This document shows positions 29,332 to 40,627 of a stretch of 64,000 bases of DNA, one piece after another. The DNA is from Photobacterium sanguinicancri. GTDB lineage: Bacteria > Pseudomonadota > Gammaproteobacteria > Enterobacterales > Vibrionaceae. Where the stretch lies: contig NZ_AP024850.1 of the NCBI RefSeq assembly GCF_024346675.1, positions 3,472,001-3,536,000 on the forward strand, given 5' to 3'. Every line of letters starts with the position of its first letter. The stretch's first letter is position 1. A model generated the notes under the pieces. That model saw nothing but the letters and a program-made list of their open reading frames with translations. It was not told the origin of the DNA and did not search any database. Both the position numbers and the translations under genes were made by a program.

Positions 29332-32300
29332 TTATTCGTCTTCCAGCTCGATGTTGATACCCAACGAGCGGATTTCTTTCAACAATACGTTGAAGGATTC
29401 CGGCATACCAGGTTCCATACGATGGTCGCCATCGACGATGTTTTTATACATCTTCGTACGGCCGTTAACGTCATCCGACTTAACAGTTAGCATTTCCTGT
29501 AGAGTGTAAGCAGCGCCATATGCTTCTAGCGCCCATACTTCCATCTCACCGAAACGCTGACCACCGAACTGAGCTTTACCACCCAGCGGCTGCTGAGTAA
29601 CAAGGCTGTAAGAACCGGTAGAACGGGCATGCATCTTGTCATCAACCAAGTGGTTAAGTTTAAGCATGTACATGTAACCAACAGTTACAGGACGCTCAAA
29701 CGCATCACCGGTGCGACCGTCAAACAGTTTCAACTGACCAGATTCTGGTAGATCACCAAGCTTAAGCAGTTCTTTGATAGATTTCTCAGGAGCACCATCA
29801 AATACAGGCGTAGCAATTGGTAGACCTTTACGTAGGTTCTGAACCAGCGTACGTACTTCATCGTCAGATAACTCTGCGATATCAACGTTCTGACGAGTTT
29901 CGCCTAGATCGTAAACTTTCTGCAGGAAGTTACGGAACTTATGAAGTTCTTGTTGCTGTTTCAGCATCTCGTTAAGTTTGTCACCGATACCTTTCGCTGC
30001 AAGACCCAAGTGAGTCTCCAGGATTTGACCGATGTTCATACGAGATGGTACACCCAGTGGGTTCAGAACGATGTCGACAGTCTGACCTTTTTCATCGTAC
30101 GGCATATCTTCAACAGGGTTAATCTTAGAGATTACACCTTTGTTACCGTGACGACCCGCCATCTTATCACCAGGTTGGATACGACGTTTAACAGCTAGGT
30201 ATACTTTAACAATCTTAAGTACGCCAGGTGCTAGGTCATCGCCCTGTGTGATCTTACGACGCTTGGTTTCGAATTTCTTATCGAATTCAGCTTTAAGCTC
30301 ATCGTACTGCTCTGCCAACTGTTCTAGTTGGTTTTGCAGGTTTTCATCGTCAAGCGTTTGTGCAAACAGCGTTTCGCGGTTCATTGAAGACATTTTATCT
30401 TCGCTGTAACCCGCAGAAAGAAGCAGTGTACGAACACGAGCAAGAAGACCACCCTCAAGGATCTGGAATTCTTCTGTGATGTCTTTCTTCGCTTCTTTCA
30501 GCTGCATTTCTTCGATTTCAAGCGCACGCTTGTCTTTTTCTACGCCATCGCGAGTAAAGACTTGAACGTCGATGATGGTACCAGACACTGAGTTTGGTAC
30601 ACGTAGAGAAGAGTCTTTAACATCAGACGCTTTCTCACCGAAGATTGCACGAAGTAGCTTCTCTTCTGGAGTCAGTTGAGTTTCACCTTTAGGTGTCACT
30701 TTACCTACCAGAATGTCGCCGCCTTTAACTTCCGCACCGATGTAAACGATACCTGATTCATCCAGCTTAGATAGCGCTGCTTCACCCACGTTAGGGATAT
30801 CGGCAGTGATTTCTTCTGAGCCAAGTTTAGTATCACGAGCCACACAAGATAGTTCTTGAATGTGGATAGTTGTCAGGCGGTCTTCCTGTACAACACGCTC
30901 AGATACTAAGATGGAATCCTCGAAGTTGTAACCGTTCCAAGGCATGAATGCGATACGCATGTTTTGACCAAGCGCTAGCTCACCAAGGTCTGTTGAAGGA
31001 CCATCAGCAAGAACATCACCACGTGCTACTGGCTCGCCAGGTAGTACAGTTGGACGCTGGTTAATACATGTGTTCTGGTTAGAACGGGTGTACTTCGTCA
31101 GGTTGTAAATGTCGATACCAGCTTCGCCAGGTACTAGCTCGCTTTCGTTAACTTTAACAACGATACGAGAAGCATCTACTGACTGAACCATACCGCCACG
31201 TTTAGCAACAGCTGTAACACCTGAGTCAACCGCTACGTTACGCTCGATACCAGTACCAACTAACGGCTTATCAGCACGTAGTGTTGGAACTGCCTGACGT
31301 TGCATGTTCGCACCCATAAGGGCACGGTTAGCATCATCGTGTTCAAGGAACGGGATTAGGGATGCCGCCACAGATACAACCTGGTTGGTTGCAACGTCCA
31401 TGTATTGAACATGGTCACGTGGGTGCAGACCTGAATCACCTTTCTGACGCGCAGTGATCAGTTCGTCAGCAAAAGAACCGTCTTCGTTAAGCGCGGCATT
31501 TGCCTGTGCGATAACGTATTGACCTTCTTCGATTGCAGACAGGTATTCAATTTCTTCGGTAACTTTACCATCAACTACTTTACGGTAAGGCGTTTCAAGG
31601 AAACCATAAGGGTTACATTGAGCAAACGCTGAAAGTGAGTTGATTAGACCGATATTTGGACCTTCAGGGGTCTCGATTGGACATAGACGACCGTAGTGAG
31701 TCGCGTGTACATCTCGAACCTCAAAGCCAGCACGTTCACGAGTCAGACCACCTGGACCAAGCGCCGAGATACGACGTTTGTGAGTAACTTCTGATAGTGG
31801 GTTGTTCTGGTCCATAAACTGAGACAGTTGTGAAGAGCCAAAGAACTCTTTTACTGCCGCAGAAATTGGCTTAGCGTTAATTAGGTCTTGAGGCATAATT
31901 GCATCAAGATCGCCTAGGCTTAGACGCTCTTTAACTGCACGCTCAACACGTACTAGACCAACGCGGAATTGGTTTTCAGCCATTTCGCCAACTGAACGGA
32001 TACGACGGTTACCAAGGTGGTCGATATCATCAACTTCACCACGGCCATTACGGATCTCGATCAATTTACGCATAACATCAATGATGTCGTGCTCGTCTAG
32101 TGTGCCTGAACCTGTTGTTTCGTCACGTAGCATTGAGCTGTTGAACTTCATACGGCCTACAGCAGATAGGTCGTAACGATCTTCAGAGAAGAACAGACTT
32201 TCAAACAGTTGCTCAGCAGCTTCACGTGTTGGTGGCTCGCCAGGGCGCATCATGCGGTAGATTTCTACTAGCGCACTTAGACGATCTGTTGTGCTATCAA

Positions 32301-33357
32301 CACGTAGTGTTTCAGACATGTATGGACCAAAGTCTAGATCGTTAGTAAATAACGTCTCAATAGACTTGTGACCTGCCTGAGAAAGCAATGCTAATGATTC
32401 TAGGCTCAATTCCTGGTTAGCTGATACGATCAACTCACCAGTTTCTTCGTTCACGTAATCGCGAGCAGAAATTTTGCCTACAATGTATTCAACAGGTACT
32501 TCGATATGATCTACGCCGTCTTTGCCTAATTGGCGAATATGACGGGCAGTAATACGACGACCAGTTTCAACGTACACCTTACCGTTCGCTTCGATATCGA
32601 AGCTTGCAGTTTCGCCACGTAGACGATCAGGTACTAGTTCCATTACTAAAGCAGTGCCTTGAACTTCGAAGTTTACTTTATCGAAGAATAGGTCAAGGAT
32701 TTCTTCAGTAGTTTTACCTAGAGCACGAAGAATGATAGAAGCTGGAAGCTTACGACGACGGTCGATACGTACGAATACGTTATCCTTAGGATCAAACTCG
32801 AAATCCAACCATGAACCACGGTATGGGATTACGCGTGCGTTATATAGCACTTTACCTGAGGAGTGGGTTTTACCCTTATCGCTGTCGAAGAAGACACCCG
32901 GGCTACGGTGCAGCTGGGATACGATAACCCTCTCGGTACCGTTAATAACGAATGTACCGTTATCTGTCATGAGCGGAATTTCGCCCATGTAAACTTCTTG
33001 TTCTTTGATGTCTTTTACGGTGCCAGCAGGCGCGTCTTTATCGTACATAACAAGACGTAGCTTCACGCGTAGTGGAGCTGAATATGTTACGCCACGAATC
33101 TGACATTCTTTAACATCGAAGACCGGCTCACCGAGACGATAGCTAACGTATTGCAGCTCGGAATTGCCGTTGTAGCTCTGAATTGGAAAAACAGAACGAA
33201 AGGCAGCTTCTAGACCGTAATGCCCTTCAGGATCCTGCTCGATGAATTTTTTAAAAGACTCAAGCTGGATCGACAGCAAGTATGGTATGTCCAACACTTG
33301 CGGACGCTTACCAAAATCCTTACGGATACGCTTTTTCTCGGTATAAGAGTAAACCAT
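29332..33357 (-). CDS. rpoB: RNA polymerase beta subunit
   Basis: Catalytic subunit of RNA polymerase (1341 residues, E. coli 1342). The rifampicin-site cluster reads [20 protein letters not shown] followed by [12 protein letters not shown], the wild-type sensitive pattern. The C-terminus carries [20 protein letters not shown]. It sits downstream of rplL behind an attenuating terminator and upstream of rpoC. Confidence 0.99.
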   Translation of the reverse strand: MVYSYTEKKRIRKDFGKRPQVLDIPYLLSIQLESFKKFIEQDPEGHYGLEAAFRSVFPIQSYNGNSELQYVSYRLGEPVFDVKECQIRGVTYSAPLRVKLRLVMYDKDAPAGTVKDIKEQEVYMGEIPLMTDNGTFVINGTERVIVSQLHRSPGVFFDSDKGKTHSSGKVLYNARVIPYRGSWLDFEFDPKDNVFVRIDRRRKLPASIILRALGKTTEEILDLFFDKVNFEVQGTALVMELVPDRLRGETASFDIEANGKVYVETGRRITARHIRQLGKDGVDHIEVPVEYIVGKISARDYVNEETGELIVSANQELSLESLALLSQAGHKSIETLFTNDLDFGPYMSETLRVDSTTDRLSALVEIYRMMRPGEPPTREAAEQLFESLFFSEDRYDLSAVGRMKFNSSMLRDETTGSGTLDEHDIIDVMRKLIEIRNGRGEVDDIDHLGNRRIRSVGEMAENQFRVGLVRVERAVKERLSLGDLDAIMPQDLINAKPISAAVKEFFGSSQLSQFMDQNNPLSEVTHKRRISALGPGGLTRERAGFEVRDVHATHYGRLCPIETPEGPNIGLINSLSAFAQCNPYGFLETPYRKVVDGKVTEEIEYLSAIEEGQYVIAQANAALNEDGSFADELITARQKGDSGLHPRDHVQYMDVATNQVVSVAASLIPFLEHDDANRALMGANMQRQAVPTLRADKPLVGTGIERNVAVDSGVTAVAKRGGMVQSVDASRIVVKVNESELVPGEAGIDIYNLTKYTRSNQNTCINQRPTVLPGEPVARGDVLADGPSTDLGELALGQNMRIAFMPWNGYNFEDSILVSERVVQEDRLTTIHIQELSCVARDTKLGSEEITADIPNVGEAALSKLDESGIVYIGAEVKGGDILVGKVTPKGETQLTPEEKLLRAIFGEKASDVKDSSLRVPNSVSGTIIDVQVFTRDGVEKDKRALEIEEMQLKEAKKDITEEFQILEGGLLARVRTLLLSAGYSEDKMSSMNRETLFAQTLDDENLQNQLEQLAEQYDELKAEFDKKFETKRRKITQGDDLAPGVLKIVKVYLAVKRRIQPGDKMAGRHGNKGVISKINPVEDMPYDEKGQTVDIVLNPLGVPSRMNIGQILETHLGLAAKGIGDKLNEMLKQQQELHKFRNFLQKVYDLGETRQNVDIAELSDDEVRTLVQNLRKGLPIATPVFDGAPEKSIKELLKLGDLPESGQLKLFDGRTGDAFERPVTVGYMYMLKLNHLVDDKMHARSTGSYSLVTQQPLGGKAQFGGQRFGEMEVWALEAYGAAYTLQEMLTVKSDDVNGRTKMYKNIVDGDHRMEPGMPESFNVLLKEIRSLGINIELEDE

Positions 33358-33517
33358 AGGTTCCTCAGATCGCTGATAAGTGATCCAAACTGTCCAACAA
33401 TGGGACAGTGACTAATGACATTGTTTATTGTAGGAACAACTCTAAAGAATATAGAGCTGTTTTTTGCATGAATAATGGTTACAAAACAATGTGAAAATTA
33501 CCATTACCCTACAGCGC

Positions 33518-33547
33518 AAAAAGGCCGGTGACATTTAGCCACCAGCC
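33518..33547 (-). terminator. Attenuating terminator between rplL and rpoB
   Basis: On the minus strand GGCTGGTG / CACCGGCC (one G-T pair) is followed by five Ts. E. coli has a partial terminator at the same place that sets the ratio of ribosomal protein to polymerase subunit synthesis; the same use is inferred. Confidence 0.85.
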
Positions 33548-33566
33548 ATTAGCCTAAAAAGGCTAA

Positions 33567-33590
33567 GAAATCAAATAATTATTTGATTTC
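33567..33590 (-). repeat. Perfect 24-bp palindrome over the rplL stop codon
   Basis: The 24-bp sequence is its own reverse complement (half-site GAAATCAAATAA) and includes the rplL stop codon. In E. coli the rplL-rpoB spacer is cut by RNase III, so a processing stem is one possibility. Confidence 0.7.
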
Positions 33591-33944
33591 AACAGAAGCA
33601 CCAGCTTCTTCTAGCTGAGCTTTAAGAGCTTCAGCTTCAGCTTTATCTACGCCTTCTTTAACAGCAGCAGGAGCGCCGTCAACTACAGCTTTCGCTTCTT
33701 TAAGGCCAAGACCAGTTGCGCCACGTACAGCTTTGATTACTTGTACTTTTTGAGCACCAGCAGCTGTTAGGATAACGTCAAATTCAGTTTGCTCTTCAAC
33801 AGCTTCTGCTGCTGCGCCGCCTGCTACAACTGCAGCAGCAGCAGTAACACCGAATTTTTCTTCCATAGCTTCGATAAGCTCAACAACTTGCATTACAGAC
33901 ATTTCTGCAACTGCGTCTAGGATTTGCTCGTTAGTGATAGACAT
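33579..33944 (-). CDS. rplL: 50S ribosomal protein L7/L12
   Basis: Multicopy acidic stalk protein that recruits GTPase factors (121 residues). The N-terminal dimer domain, an Ala-rich hinge (about 36-52), and the C-terminal domain ([35 protein letters not shown]) are in order. The frame extends to 33968, but the ATG at 33944 starts the conserved [11 protein letters not shown]. Confidence 0.98.
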   Translation of the reverse strand: MSITNEQILDAVAEMSVMQVVELIEAMEEKFGVTAAAAVVAGGAAAEAVEEQTEFDVILTAAGAQKVQVIKAVRGATGLGLKEAKAVVDGAPAAVKEGVDKAEAEALKAQLEEAGASVEIK

Positions 33945-34004
33945 AACAATTCTCTTTGAAATCAACAATTAATTTAATATAGCGTTCAGATAAAACAGGG
34001 GCAA

Positions 34005-34499
34005 TTAAGCCGCTGCTTCTTCTTTCTGATCGCGTACAGCTGCGATAGTACGTACCAGCTTGCCAGCTGAAGCTTCTTTCATGCACATCATTAGGCGTGC
34101 AATAGCTTCGTCGTAAGTTGGTAGTGTCGCTAGAACTTCTGCGTCAACAACAGCGCCTTCGAATGCGGCTGCTTTGAACTCGAAATCTTTATTCTCTTTA
34201 GCGAAGTCTTTAAAAAGACGCGCTGCAGCACCTGGGTGCTCATTAGAGAAACCGATTAGTGAAGGACCAACAAAAACGTCTTTTAGACATTCAAAATCAG
34301 TACCTTCAACTGCGCGGCGTGCTAGTGTGTTACGAACAACTTTCAGGTAAACGCCGTTTTCACGAGCTTGTTTACGAAGAGAAGTCATCGCACCAACTGC
34401 AACACCACGAGAGTCAGCAACAACTGCAGACAGGGCACCATTGGCAGCTTCGTTGACTTCAGCAACAATTGCTTTTTTGTCTTGAAGATTTAATGCCAT
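34005..34499 (-). CDS. rplJ: 50S ribosomal protein L10
   Basis: Stalk base protein that binds L7/L12 dimers (164 residues, E. coli 165). The start [25 protein letters not shown] is split by family-typical variation but highly similar to E. coli. A GGAG site precedes the ATG. The L10-L7/L12 complex represses its own mRNA in E. coli, and a structured leader is present upstream here. rplL follows after 60 bp. Confidence 0.98.
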   Translation of the reverse strand: MALNLQDKKAIVAEVNEAANGALSAVVADSRGVAVGAMTSLRKQARENGVYLKVVRNTLARRAVEGTDFECLKDVFVGPSLIGFSNEHPGAAARLFKDFAKENKDFEFKAAAFEGAVVDAEVLATLPTYDEAIARLMMCMKEASAGKLVRTIAAVRDQKEEAAA

Positions 34500-34504
34500 T
34501 GGAA

Positions 34505-34670
34505 TAGCTCCTGGATTTTTGCTGGGTTTCCCCAGTCATTACACCACTCACTGTCAGTATGACAGGAGAGTCTTTACGGCGCAGATCCAAGATAGATATA
34601 CATCAATCATGTTCTGGCACCGTCTACGTAGGTAATATTAAGTTCTTAAAAAGAACGCCTACGGTCTTTG
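34505..34670 (-). promoter_or_regulatory. Probable L10 autoregulatory leader
   Basis: About 165 nt of non-coding sequence before rplJ contains several inverted repeats (such as GTTCTT / AAGAAC and CGTAG..CTACG). In enterobacteria this position folds into the L10 leader to which L10-L7/L12 binds. The assignment is by position and visible pairing, not by covariance. Confidence 0.6.
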
Positions 34671-34675
34671 ACGAA

Positions 34676-34744
34676 GGCTAATTATAAAATAATTAGCCTC
34701 AGCCATGAATTTGTGAACGCCAAATTATACATCAATTTGGCGTT
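34676..34744 (-). other. Two hairpins after rplA
   Basis: Stems GGCTAATTAT / ATAATTAGCC (34676-34685 / 34689-34698) and AACGCCAAATT / AATTTGGCGTT (34716-34726 / 34734-34744) stand in the rplA-rplJ spacer. Neither has a T-run on the minus strand, so read-through into rplJ is expected. Confidence 0.6.
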
Positions 34745-34752
34745 TCTGCAAA

Positions 34753-35457
34753 TTATTGTGCGTTAGTGTCCAGAGTATTCTGGTCTAGCGCTACACCTGC
34801 ACCCATAGTGGTAGAGATGCTTACTTTCTTAACGAAAGTACCTTTAGCTGAAGAAGGCTTAGCTTTCTTCAGTGCAACGATAAGAGCTTCTAGGTTCTCT
34901 TTAAGTTGCGCAGCATCAAAGTCCACTTTACCGATAGTAGTGTGGATGATGCCGTTTTTGTCGTTACGGTAACGAACCTGACCAGCTTTAGCATTTTTAA
35001 CAGCTTGAGCAACGTTAGGAGTCACAGTACCAACTTTAGGGTTTGGCATTAGACCGCGTGGACCAAGGATAGTACCTAATTGACCAACAACGCGCATTGC
35101 ATCTGGAGATGCGATAACAACGTCAAAGTCCATTACGCCTTTCTTAACTTGATCAGCAAGTTCTTCCATACCCACTAGGTCAGCGCCAGCTTCTTTCGCA
35201 GCTTCAGCGTTTGCACCTTGTGTGAATACAGCAACACGGATATCACGACCAGTACCGTGTGGTAGCACAGTTGCGCCACGTACGTTTTGGTCTGATTTAC
35301 GTGCATCGATACCAAGGTTAACAGCAACGTCAACACTTTCAGTAAATTTCGCAGTAGCTAGTTCTTTAAGAAGAGCAACAGCTTCGTTGATGTCGTACTC
35401 ACGAGCGATATCAACTTTTTCGCGGATTACGCGCATACGTTTAGTAAGTTTTGCCAT
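34753..35457 (-). CDS. rplA: 50S ribosomal protein L1
   Basis: L1-stalk protein that assists release of deacylated tRNA and represses the rplKA mRNA in E. coli (234 residues, the exact family length). The conserved segments [28 protein letters not shown] and [15 protein letters not shown] are present. It follows rplK after 4 bp. Confidence 0.98.
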   Translation of the reverse strand: MAKLTKRMRVIREKVDIAREYDINEAVALLKELATAKFTESVDVAVNLGIDARKSDQNVRGATVLPHGTGRDIRVAVFTQGANAEAAKEAGADLVGMEELADQVKKGVMDFDVVIASPDAMRVVGQLGTILGPRGLMPNPKVGTVTPNVAQAVKNAKAGQVRYRNDKNGIIHTTIGKVDFDAAQLKENLEALIVALKKAKPSSAKGTFVKKVSISTTMGAGVALDQNTLDTNAQ

Positions 35458-35461
35458 TGTC

Positions 35462-35890
35462 TTAACCCTCTACCACTAGACCCATTGAACGAGCAGTACC
35501 AGCAATCGAACGCTTCATAGCTTCGATGTCAGCACCTGTCATGTCCGCAGCTTTAGTTTCTGCGATCTCTTGGATCTGAGCGTCAGTTACAGTACCAACT
35601 TTCTCAGTGTTCGGACGGCCAGAACCAGACTTAACGCCTGCAGCTTTCTTAAGAAGAACTGCTGCCGGTGGAGTCTTAGTGATGAACGTGAAAGAACGGT
35701 CATTGTATACTGTAATAACAACAGGAGTCGGTAGACCTTTCTCTAGAGAGTCAGTCTTAGCGTTGAACGCTTTACAGAATTCCATGATGTTAACGCCGTG
35801 TTGACCAAGTGCTGGACCAACCGGTGGACTAGGGTTTGCTGCACCAGCTGCAACTTGCAGCTTGATGTACGCTTCTACTTTTTTAGCCAT
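35462..35890 (-). CDS. rplK: 50S ribosomal protein L11
   Basis: GTPase-centre protein, needed for RelA activation, and the target of PrmA (142 residues). The N-terminal [20 protein letters not shown] and the C-terminal rRNA-binding domain with [10 protein letters not shown] are intact. It starts the rplKAJL-rpoBC unit. Confidence 0.98.
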   Translation of the reverse strand: MAKKVEAYIKLQVAAGAANPSPPVGPALGQHGVNIMEFCKAFNAKTDSLEKGLPTPVVITVYNDRSFTFITKTPPAAVLLKKAAGVKSGSGRPNTEKVGTVTDAQIQEIAETKAADMTGADIEAMKRSIAGTARSMGLVVEG

Positions 35891-35965
35891 TGCTATATAC
35901 CTAAATTTGGGTTCAAACGTCTGTTTCTTAAAAAACAGACTCCCCGTCTAACGAAAGGGCGCGAA

Positions 35966-35994
35966 ATTATAATGCAATTTCACGCCCCTGACAA
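35966..35994 (-). promoter_or_regulatory. Promoter of rplKAJL-rpoBC
   Basis: On the minus strand TTGTCA (35989-35994) and consensus TATAAT (35966-35971) have optimal 17-nt spacing, followed by TTTCGCGCCC. The position is equivalent to the E. coli PL11 promoter. Confidence 0.88.
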
Positions 35995-36016
35995 TATCGT
36001 GCTGATTGTTTTTTGA

Positions 36017-36562
36017 TCAGCTTTTTTCCACTTGACCGAATTCTAGCTCAACTGGCGTTGCGCGGCCGAAGATCGAGACAGATACCTTAATACGGCTCTT
36101 ATCATAATCAACTTCTTCAACTGTACCGTTAAAGTCAGCAAATGGGCCATCATTAACGCGTACCACTTCACCTGGTTCAAAGACCGTTTTGTGAATTGGT
36201 GACTCACTCGCCTTCTCTAGACGATTAAGGATTGCCGCGGCCTCTTTATCAGAGATAGGCGATGGGCGATCAGACGTTCCGCCGATGAACCCCATTACAC
36301 GAGGAATACTACGCACCAAGTGCCAGCTTTCATCATTCATCACCATTTGTACAAGTACATAGCCTGGGAAGAACTTGCGCTCGCTTTTGCGGCGCTGGCC
36401 TGCACGTACTTCAACCACTTCTTCTGTAGGTACTAAAACCTCATCAAATAGGTCTTCCATACCATGCATTTTGATATGTTCACGTAGTGATTGTGCCACA
36501 CGGCCTTCAAAACCAGAGAAGGCCTGAACAACATACCATCGTTTTTTTGGAGCTTCGCTCAT
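36017..36562 (-). CDS. nusG: Transcription termination/antitermination factor NusG
   Basis: Elongation factor that binds the polymerase clamp and links it to Rho or the ribosome (181 residues, as in E. coli). The NGN domain ([21 protein letters not shown], ending [13 protein letters not shown]) is followed by the KOW domain ([21 protein letters not shown]). It is 11 bp after secE. Confidence 0.98.
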   Translation of the reverse strand: MSEAPKKRWYVVQAFSGFEGRVAQSLREHIKMHGMEDLFDEVLVPTEEVVEVRAGQRRKSERKFFPGYVLVQMVMNDESWHLVRSIPRVMGFIGGTSDRPSPISDKEAAAILNRLEKASESPIHKTVFEPGEVVRVNDGPFADFNGTVEEVDYDKSRIKVSVSIFGRATPVELEFGQVEKS

Positions 36563-36573
36563 GAACTTTTACC

Positions 36574-36951
36574 TCACACACCGGTAACTAGGCGGACTAG
36601 ACGGACCATAATGCCGTCAATGCCCCATAGGGCTAACGCCATAACAACAGTGACAGCTAGAACGATAAAGGTTGTCTGCGTAGCTTCCTGACGAGTAGGC
36701 CATACCACCTTGCGGACTTCCATGCGCGACTCACGAGCAAACGTAATCGCGGTTTTACCTTTCGCTGTAAGTGCAGCAACACCGGCAGCAGCAGCAACAA
36801 GTACTACTACAGCGCCTGCGCGCAACACTACAGAAACATCACTGTACAGGTAATTACCAACCACAGCGGCAGCGAGCAGCGCAATAACGACAACCCATTT
36901 AAGGCCATCCATATTGCTTGAGCTGCTTGGGTTTTCGGCATTCGCTTTCAT
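36574..36951 (-). CDS. secE: Preprotein translocase subunit SecE
   Basis: Essential inner-membrane subunit of SecYEG (125 residues, E. coli 127). Two N-terminal helices (about 15-32 and 38-57), the conserved amphipathic segment with [21 protein letters not shown], and the final helix are visible. It is co-transcribed with nusG. Confidence 0.97.
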   Translation of the reverse strand: MKANAENPSSSSNMDGLKWVVVIALLAAAVVGNYLYSDVSVVLRAGAVVVLVAAAAGVAALTAKGKTAITFARESRMEVRKVVWPTRQEATQTTFIVLAVTVVMALALWGIDGIMVRLVRLVTGV

Positions 36952-37124
36952 ACAACCAACCTGTAACTAGTCTCAATATAGACGAAAATCACCCCGCAAA
37001 AGCGAGGCAAAGAAAATGAAATTAAACGTTAACTTATTAATTAACGAACAGAAAATTTCATCTCTGCAGAATTTCTCTCTGCGTACAACGGCTAAAAAAC
37101 ATGCAATTTAAACGTTTAACGCAG

Positions 37125-37154
37125 AAAAAGGGCATCAAATGATGCCCTTTTTAG
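37125..37154. terminator. Terminator of the tRNA-tuf operon
   Basis: A 12-bp stem (AAAAAGGGCATC / GATGCCCTTTTT) with an AAAT loop and T-runs on both strands, 20 bp after tuf. Confidence 0.92.
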
Positions 37155-37171
37155 TACCGTGTCGTCAAATA

Positions 37172-38356
37172 TTATTCAACGATAGTTGCAACAACACCAG
37201 CACCAACTGTACGGCCACCTTCACGGATAGCAAAACGTAGACCTTCATCCATCGCGATAGGTGCGATTAGAGTAACAGTCATAGAGATGTTATCACCAGG
37301 CATTACCATTTCTACGCCTTCAGGTAGTTCGATAGTACCTGTTACGTCAGTTGTACGGAAGTAGAACTGTGGACGGTAACCTTTGAAGAAAGGAGTGTGA
37401 CGACCGCCTTCATCTTTAGAAAGAACATAGATTTCTGAAGTGAAAGTAGTGTGTGGAGTGATTGAACCAGGCTTAGCTAGAACTTGACCACGTTCAACTT
37501 CATCACGCTTAGTACCACGTAGAAGAACACCAACGTTCTCACCAGCACGGCCTTCGTCAAGAAGTTTACGGAACATCTCAACACCAGTACAAGTACTAAC
37601 AGTAGTCTCACGGATACCGATGATAGCTACTTCGTCACCTACAGTGATGATACCTTGCTCAACACGACCAGTTACAACAGTACCACGGCCTTGGATTGAG
37701 AATACATCTTCGATTGGAAGGATGAACGGCAGATCAATAGCACGCTCTGGTTCTGGGATGTAAGAATCTAGTGCTTCTGCTAGCTCAACAATCTTGTCTT
37801 CCCACTGTTGTTCGCCGTTTAGAGCGCCAAGAGCAGAACCCATGATTACTGGGCAATCATCGCCAGGGAATTCGTATTCAGAAAGAAGTTCACGAACTTC
37901 CATTTCTACTAGTTCTAGTAGCTCTTCATCATCAACCATGTCACATTTGTTCATGAATACGATGATGTAAGGGATACCAACTTGACGACCAAGAAGGATG
38001 TGCTCACGCGTCTGTGGCATAGGGCCATCAGTTGCAGCAACAACTAGGATACCGCCGTCCATTTGAGCAGCACCAGTGATCATGTTTTTAACGTAATCGG
38101 CGTGTCCAGGACAGTCAACGTGTGCATAGTGACGGCTTGGAGTATCGTACTCAACGTGAGAAGTTGAGATTGTGATACCGCGCTCGCGCTCTTCAGGAGC
38201 GTTATCGATAGATGCGAAATCTTTAGCAACACCACCGTACACTTTTGCAAGTGTAGTACAGATAGCAGCTGTTAGAGTTGTTTTACCGTGGTCAACGTGG
38301 CCGATAGTACCAACGTTAACGTGCGGTTTTACGCGTTCAAATTTTTCTTTAGACAT
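37172..38356 (-). CDS. tuf: Elongation factor Tu
   Basis: GTPase that delivers aminoacyl-tRNA to the ribosome (394 residues). The P-loop GHVDHGKT, switch [23 protein letters not shown] and NKCD motifs are intact, followed by the two beta-barrel domains. Linkage to four upstream tRNAs and downstream secE-nusG marks it as the equivalent of E. coli tufB; a second copy is probably elsewhere. Confidence 0.99.
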   Translation of the reverse strand: MSKEKFERVKPHVNVGTIGHVDHGKTTLTAAICTTLAKVYGGVAKDFASIDNAPEERERGITISTSHVEYDTPSRHYAHVDCPGHADYVKNMITGAAQMDGGILVVAATDGPMPQTREHILLGRQVGIPYIIVFMNKCDMVDDEELLELVEMEVRELLSEYEFPGDDCPVIMGSALGALNGEQQWEDKIVELAEALDSYIPEPERAIDLPFILPIEDVFSIQGRGTVVTGRVEQGIITVGDEVAIIGIRETTVSTCTGVEMFRKLLDEGRAGENVGVLLRGTKRDEVERGQVLAKPGSITPHTTFTSEIYVLSKDEGGRHTPFFKGYRPQFYFRTTDVTGTIELPEGVEMVMPGDNISMTVTLIAPIAMDEGLRFAIREGGRTVGAGVVATIVE

Positions 38357-38458
38357 GGATAGTCCCTCTAGGCACGGTATTTGGTGGCATTACGACCACA
38401 CAACCAATCATGGGTTTGTAGAGTATATATCAAATGTTTGAGAGTAACTTGGGAGGAG

Positions 38459-38534
38459 TGGTGCTAATAGGCAGAGTCGAACTGCCGACCTCACCCTTAC
38501 CAAGGGTGCGCTCTACCAACTGAGCTATATCAGC
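38459..38534 (-). tRNA. tRNA-Thr (GGT)
   Basis: 76 nt including encoded CCA. The anticodon loop CTTGGTAAG gives GGT. It has an intact GCTGATA acceptor arm and TTCGACT T-loop. Last of the four tRNAs before tuf, equal to E. coli thrT. Confidence 0.97.
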
Positions 38535-38545
38535 ACACAAAAGTG

Positions 38546-38620
<75 letters not shown>

Positions 38621-38659
38621 AAAACTCGTAACTCGTAGAGCTATTCAAACGTTTGAAAA

Positions 38660-38744
38660 TGGTGGAGGGAGATGGATTCGAACCATCGAAGGCAGAGCCG
38701 ACAGATTTACAATCTGTTCCCTTTGGCCACTCGGGAACCCCTCC
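38660..38744 (-). tRNA. tRNA-Tyr (GTA)
   Basis: 85 nt including CCA. A class II tRNA with a long variable arm, acceptor GGAGGGG, and anticodon loop ATTGTAAAT giving GTA. Equal to E. coli tyrU. Confidence 0.97.
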
Positions 38745-38762
38745 AGGGGTGTAGCAAAAAAC

Positions 38763-38838
<76 letters not shown>

Positions 38839-38851
38839 GTAATTGCTGCGC

Positions 38852-38880
38852 ATTCTAGTGAATGCGTATAAATCTTGCAA
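38852..38880 (-). promoter_or_regulatory. Promoter of the tRNA-tuf operon
   Basis: On the minus strand TTGCAA (38875-38880) and TAGAAT (38852-38857) have 17-nt spacing and a GC-rich discriminator (GCGCAGC) typical of stable-RNA promoters. The first tRNA starts 14 nt after the -10. Confidence 0.85.
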
Positions 38881-38933
38881 TACCTTTTAGTGATTTTTTC
38901 TGCTTTTTTTAGTGACTGTTTATTTTATAGCCA

Positions 38934-39665
38934 CTAACGGCATTTTGCATAAAGAGCGAGCCCTTCAAGTACCAACTCAGATTTATGTCGGTAATGCTTC
39001 GCCCATGAAACGGGCAAATGACGAACACCACCACCACATAAAATCACTTCAGGCTCCGCGCCTAATCTGTCTTTTGCTTGTTTGAGGCCGTATTCAATCA
39101 ATCCAAGTAACGCAGCTCTACAGCCGTTTTTAAGACCATCGGCTGTATTATCGGAGAACGTTAATGTTTCACTGTGTTCACGATCTGAAAATACTTTAGT
39201 CGTATTTTCTAATACTGACTTCATCATTAACTGGTAACCAGGAGCGATCCAACCACCGAGATGTTTCCCGTCGTCAGACATCACATCGAATGTTAGAGCG
39301 GTACCGATATCGACAATGACTGTTGGCTTTTTGAATTCTTGACGAATAGCAACCAGCGTCAACCAGCGATCAACGCCCAGATATTGGTACTCAGCATAGG
39401 CATTTTTTACACCAAAGTCTTTACGCAGTGTTTTAACTTGAAGCACTGGTATATTGGCCAGCTGCGCGATACGTTGAATGGAGTTATCGACTTCAACAGG
39501 ACCAACACTCGCGAAAACAATCCTGTGAATTCCGTTTTCTAGCAGGGGTTCTAATACCATTTCTAGCTTTTTGCTAGGATAGCGTCCTAATAATTCCAGT
39601 TCGCCAGTTTGAAATAATTGGGCCACTTTCACATAAGTGTTACCCGCTTCTATTAGTAATTGCAT
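38934..39665 (-). CDS. coaX: Type III pantothenate kinase
   Basis: First enzyme of coenzyme A synthesis, of the ASKHA-fold type III class (243 residues). The N-terminal phosphate loop reads IEAGNTYVK, with Glu where most members have Asp. IVDIGTALTFDV and GGWIAPGYQLMMKSV are clear family motifs. The start ATG overlaps the birA stop in TGATG, and a GAGG site lies 6 nt upstream, so translation is coupled. Two TTG codons just upstream give longer readings but are less likely. Substrate supply by PanF is in this same window. Confidence 0.94.
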   Translation of the reverse strand: MQLLIEAGNTYVKVAQLFQTGELELLGRYPSKKLEMVLEPLLENGIHRIVFASVGPVEVDNSIQRIAQLANIPVLQVKTLRKDFGVKNAYAEYQYLGVDRWLTLVAIRQEFKKPTVIVDIGTALTFDVMSDDGKHLGGWIAPGYQLMMKSVLENTTKVFSDREHSETLTFSDNTADGLKNGCRAALLGLIEYGLKQAKDRLGAEPEVILCGGGVRHLPVSWAKHYRHKSELVLEGLALYAKCR

Positions 39666-40627
39666 CAACAACCTCTGAGGCTGATTTCACCACCGATATA
39701 AGGCGTTACACCCTGCTCGGTTTCTAGTAATAACCCACCCTGTTTATCGATACCGCGGGCAATTCCTTCGACCACACGCTCTCCAATCAATAACTTTACA
39801 GGGCGATTCAAAAAATTATCGTACTCATTCCAGCGTTCGACAAAACCTGCAAGACCAACTTGCTCATATTCCAATAACGTTTGCTGAAGCTGGGCGATCA
39901 AATTAGCTGCGAGTAAATTCCGCGAAGGTAAGCTCTCACACGCATCAGCTAAATTCGTCCATAGTTGATCGATATGCTCACCTTCACGATCTGGCATTGC
40001 TATATTTAATCCCATCCCAATGACTATATGCGCAGCATCACCCGCCTGCCCTGTCATTTCAGTCAGGATCCCAGCTAACTTTTTGTCCTGAAAGTACAAA
40101 TCATTTGGCCATTTTAGCTTAATACTCTGCGCACCAAGAGAGGTCAATGTGTCAGCGATGGCAATACCAACAACGAGGCTTAATCCCATCGCTGCAGCCA
40201 TCCCTGCATCGAGACGCCAATACATGGACAAATACAAGTTACTACCAAAAGGCGATAACCATTGTCGACCTCGACGCCCTCGCCCGGCCTGTTGGTACTC
40301 AGCCAAACAAACCGAACCACTTGGTAATTGACCTACACGATCCAGTAAATACTGATTGGTAGAATCAATAACAGGAAGCAAGCTTAAGTGTGAGCACTTT
40401 ACCTGAGCCAAAATCTTATCGCAATCAAGCAGTTCCAGCTCTTTAGCCAAACAGTAGCCTTTACCTTGCACTCGAAAAATATCTAAGCCCCAACTTTGCA
40501 GTGTTTTGATATGTTTACTAATTGCAGCTCGAGAGATACCAATAGCTTGGCCTAATGTCTCTCCCGAATGAAAAGAACCATCAGATAATGCACGTATAAG
40601 TGCCAAGCGTGTCGCATGCTCTTTCAT
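39665..40627 (-). CDS. birA: Biotin-protein ligase and biotin operon repressor
   Basis: Bifunctional protein: it attaches biotin to AccB and represses biotin genes. The 320 residues begin with a helix-turn-helix (about 1-60, ALSDGSFHSGETLGQAIGIS), followed by the ligase domain with the nucleotide-binding GRGRRGRQW loop and LKWPNDLYF with its catalytic Lys. It overlaps murB by 4 bp and coaX by 1 bp. Confidence 0.97.
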   Translation of the reverse strand: MKEHATRLALIRALSDGSFHSGETLGQAIGISRAAISKHIKTLQSWGLDIFRVQGKGYCLAKELELLDCDKILAQVKCSHLSLLPVIDSTNQYLLDRVGQLPSGSVCLAEYQQAGRGRRGRQWLSPFGSNLYLSMYWRLDAGMAAAMGLSLVVGIAIADTLTSLGAQSIKLKWPNDLYFQDKKLAGILTEMTGQAGDAAHIVIGMGLNIAMPDREGEHIDQLWTNLADACESLPSRNLLAANLIAQLQQTLLEYEQVGLAGFVERWNEYDNFLNRPVKLLIGERVVEGIARGIDKQGGLLLETEQGVTPYIGGEISLRGC

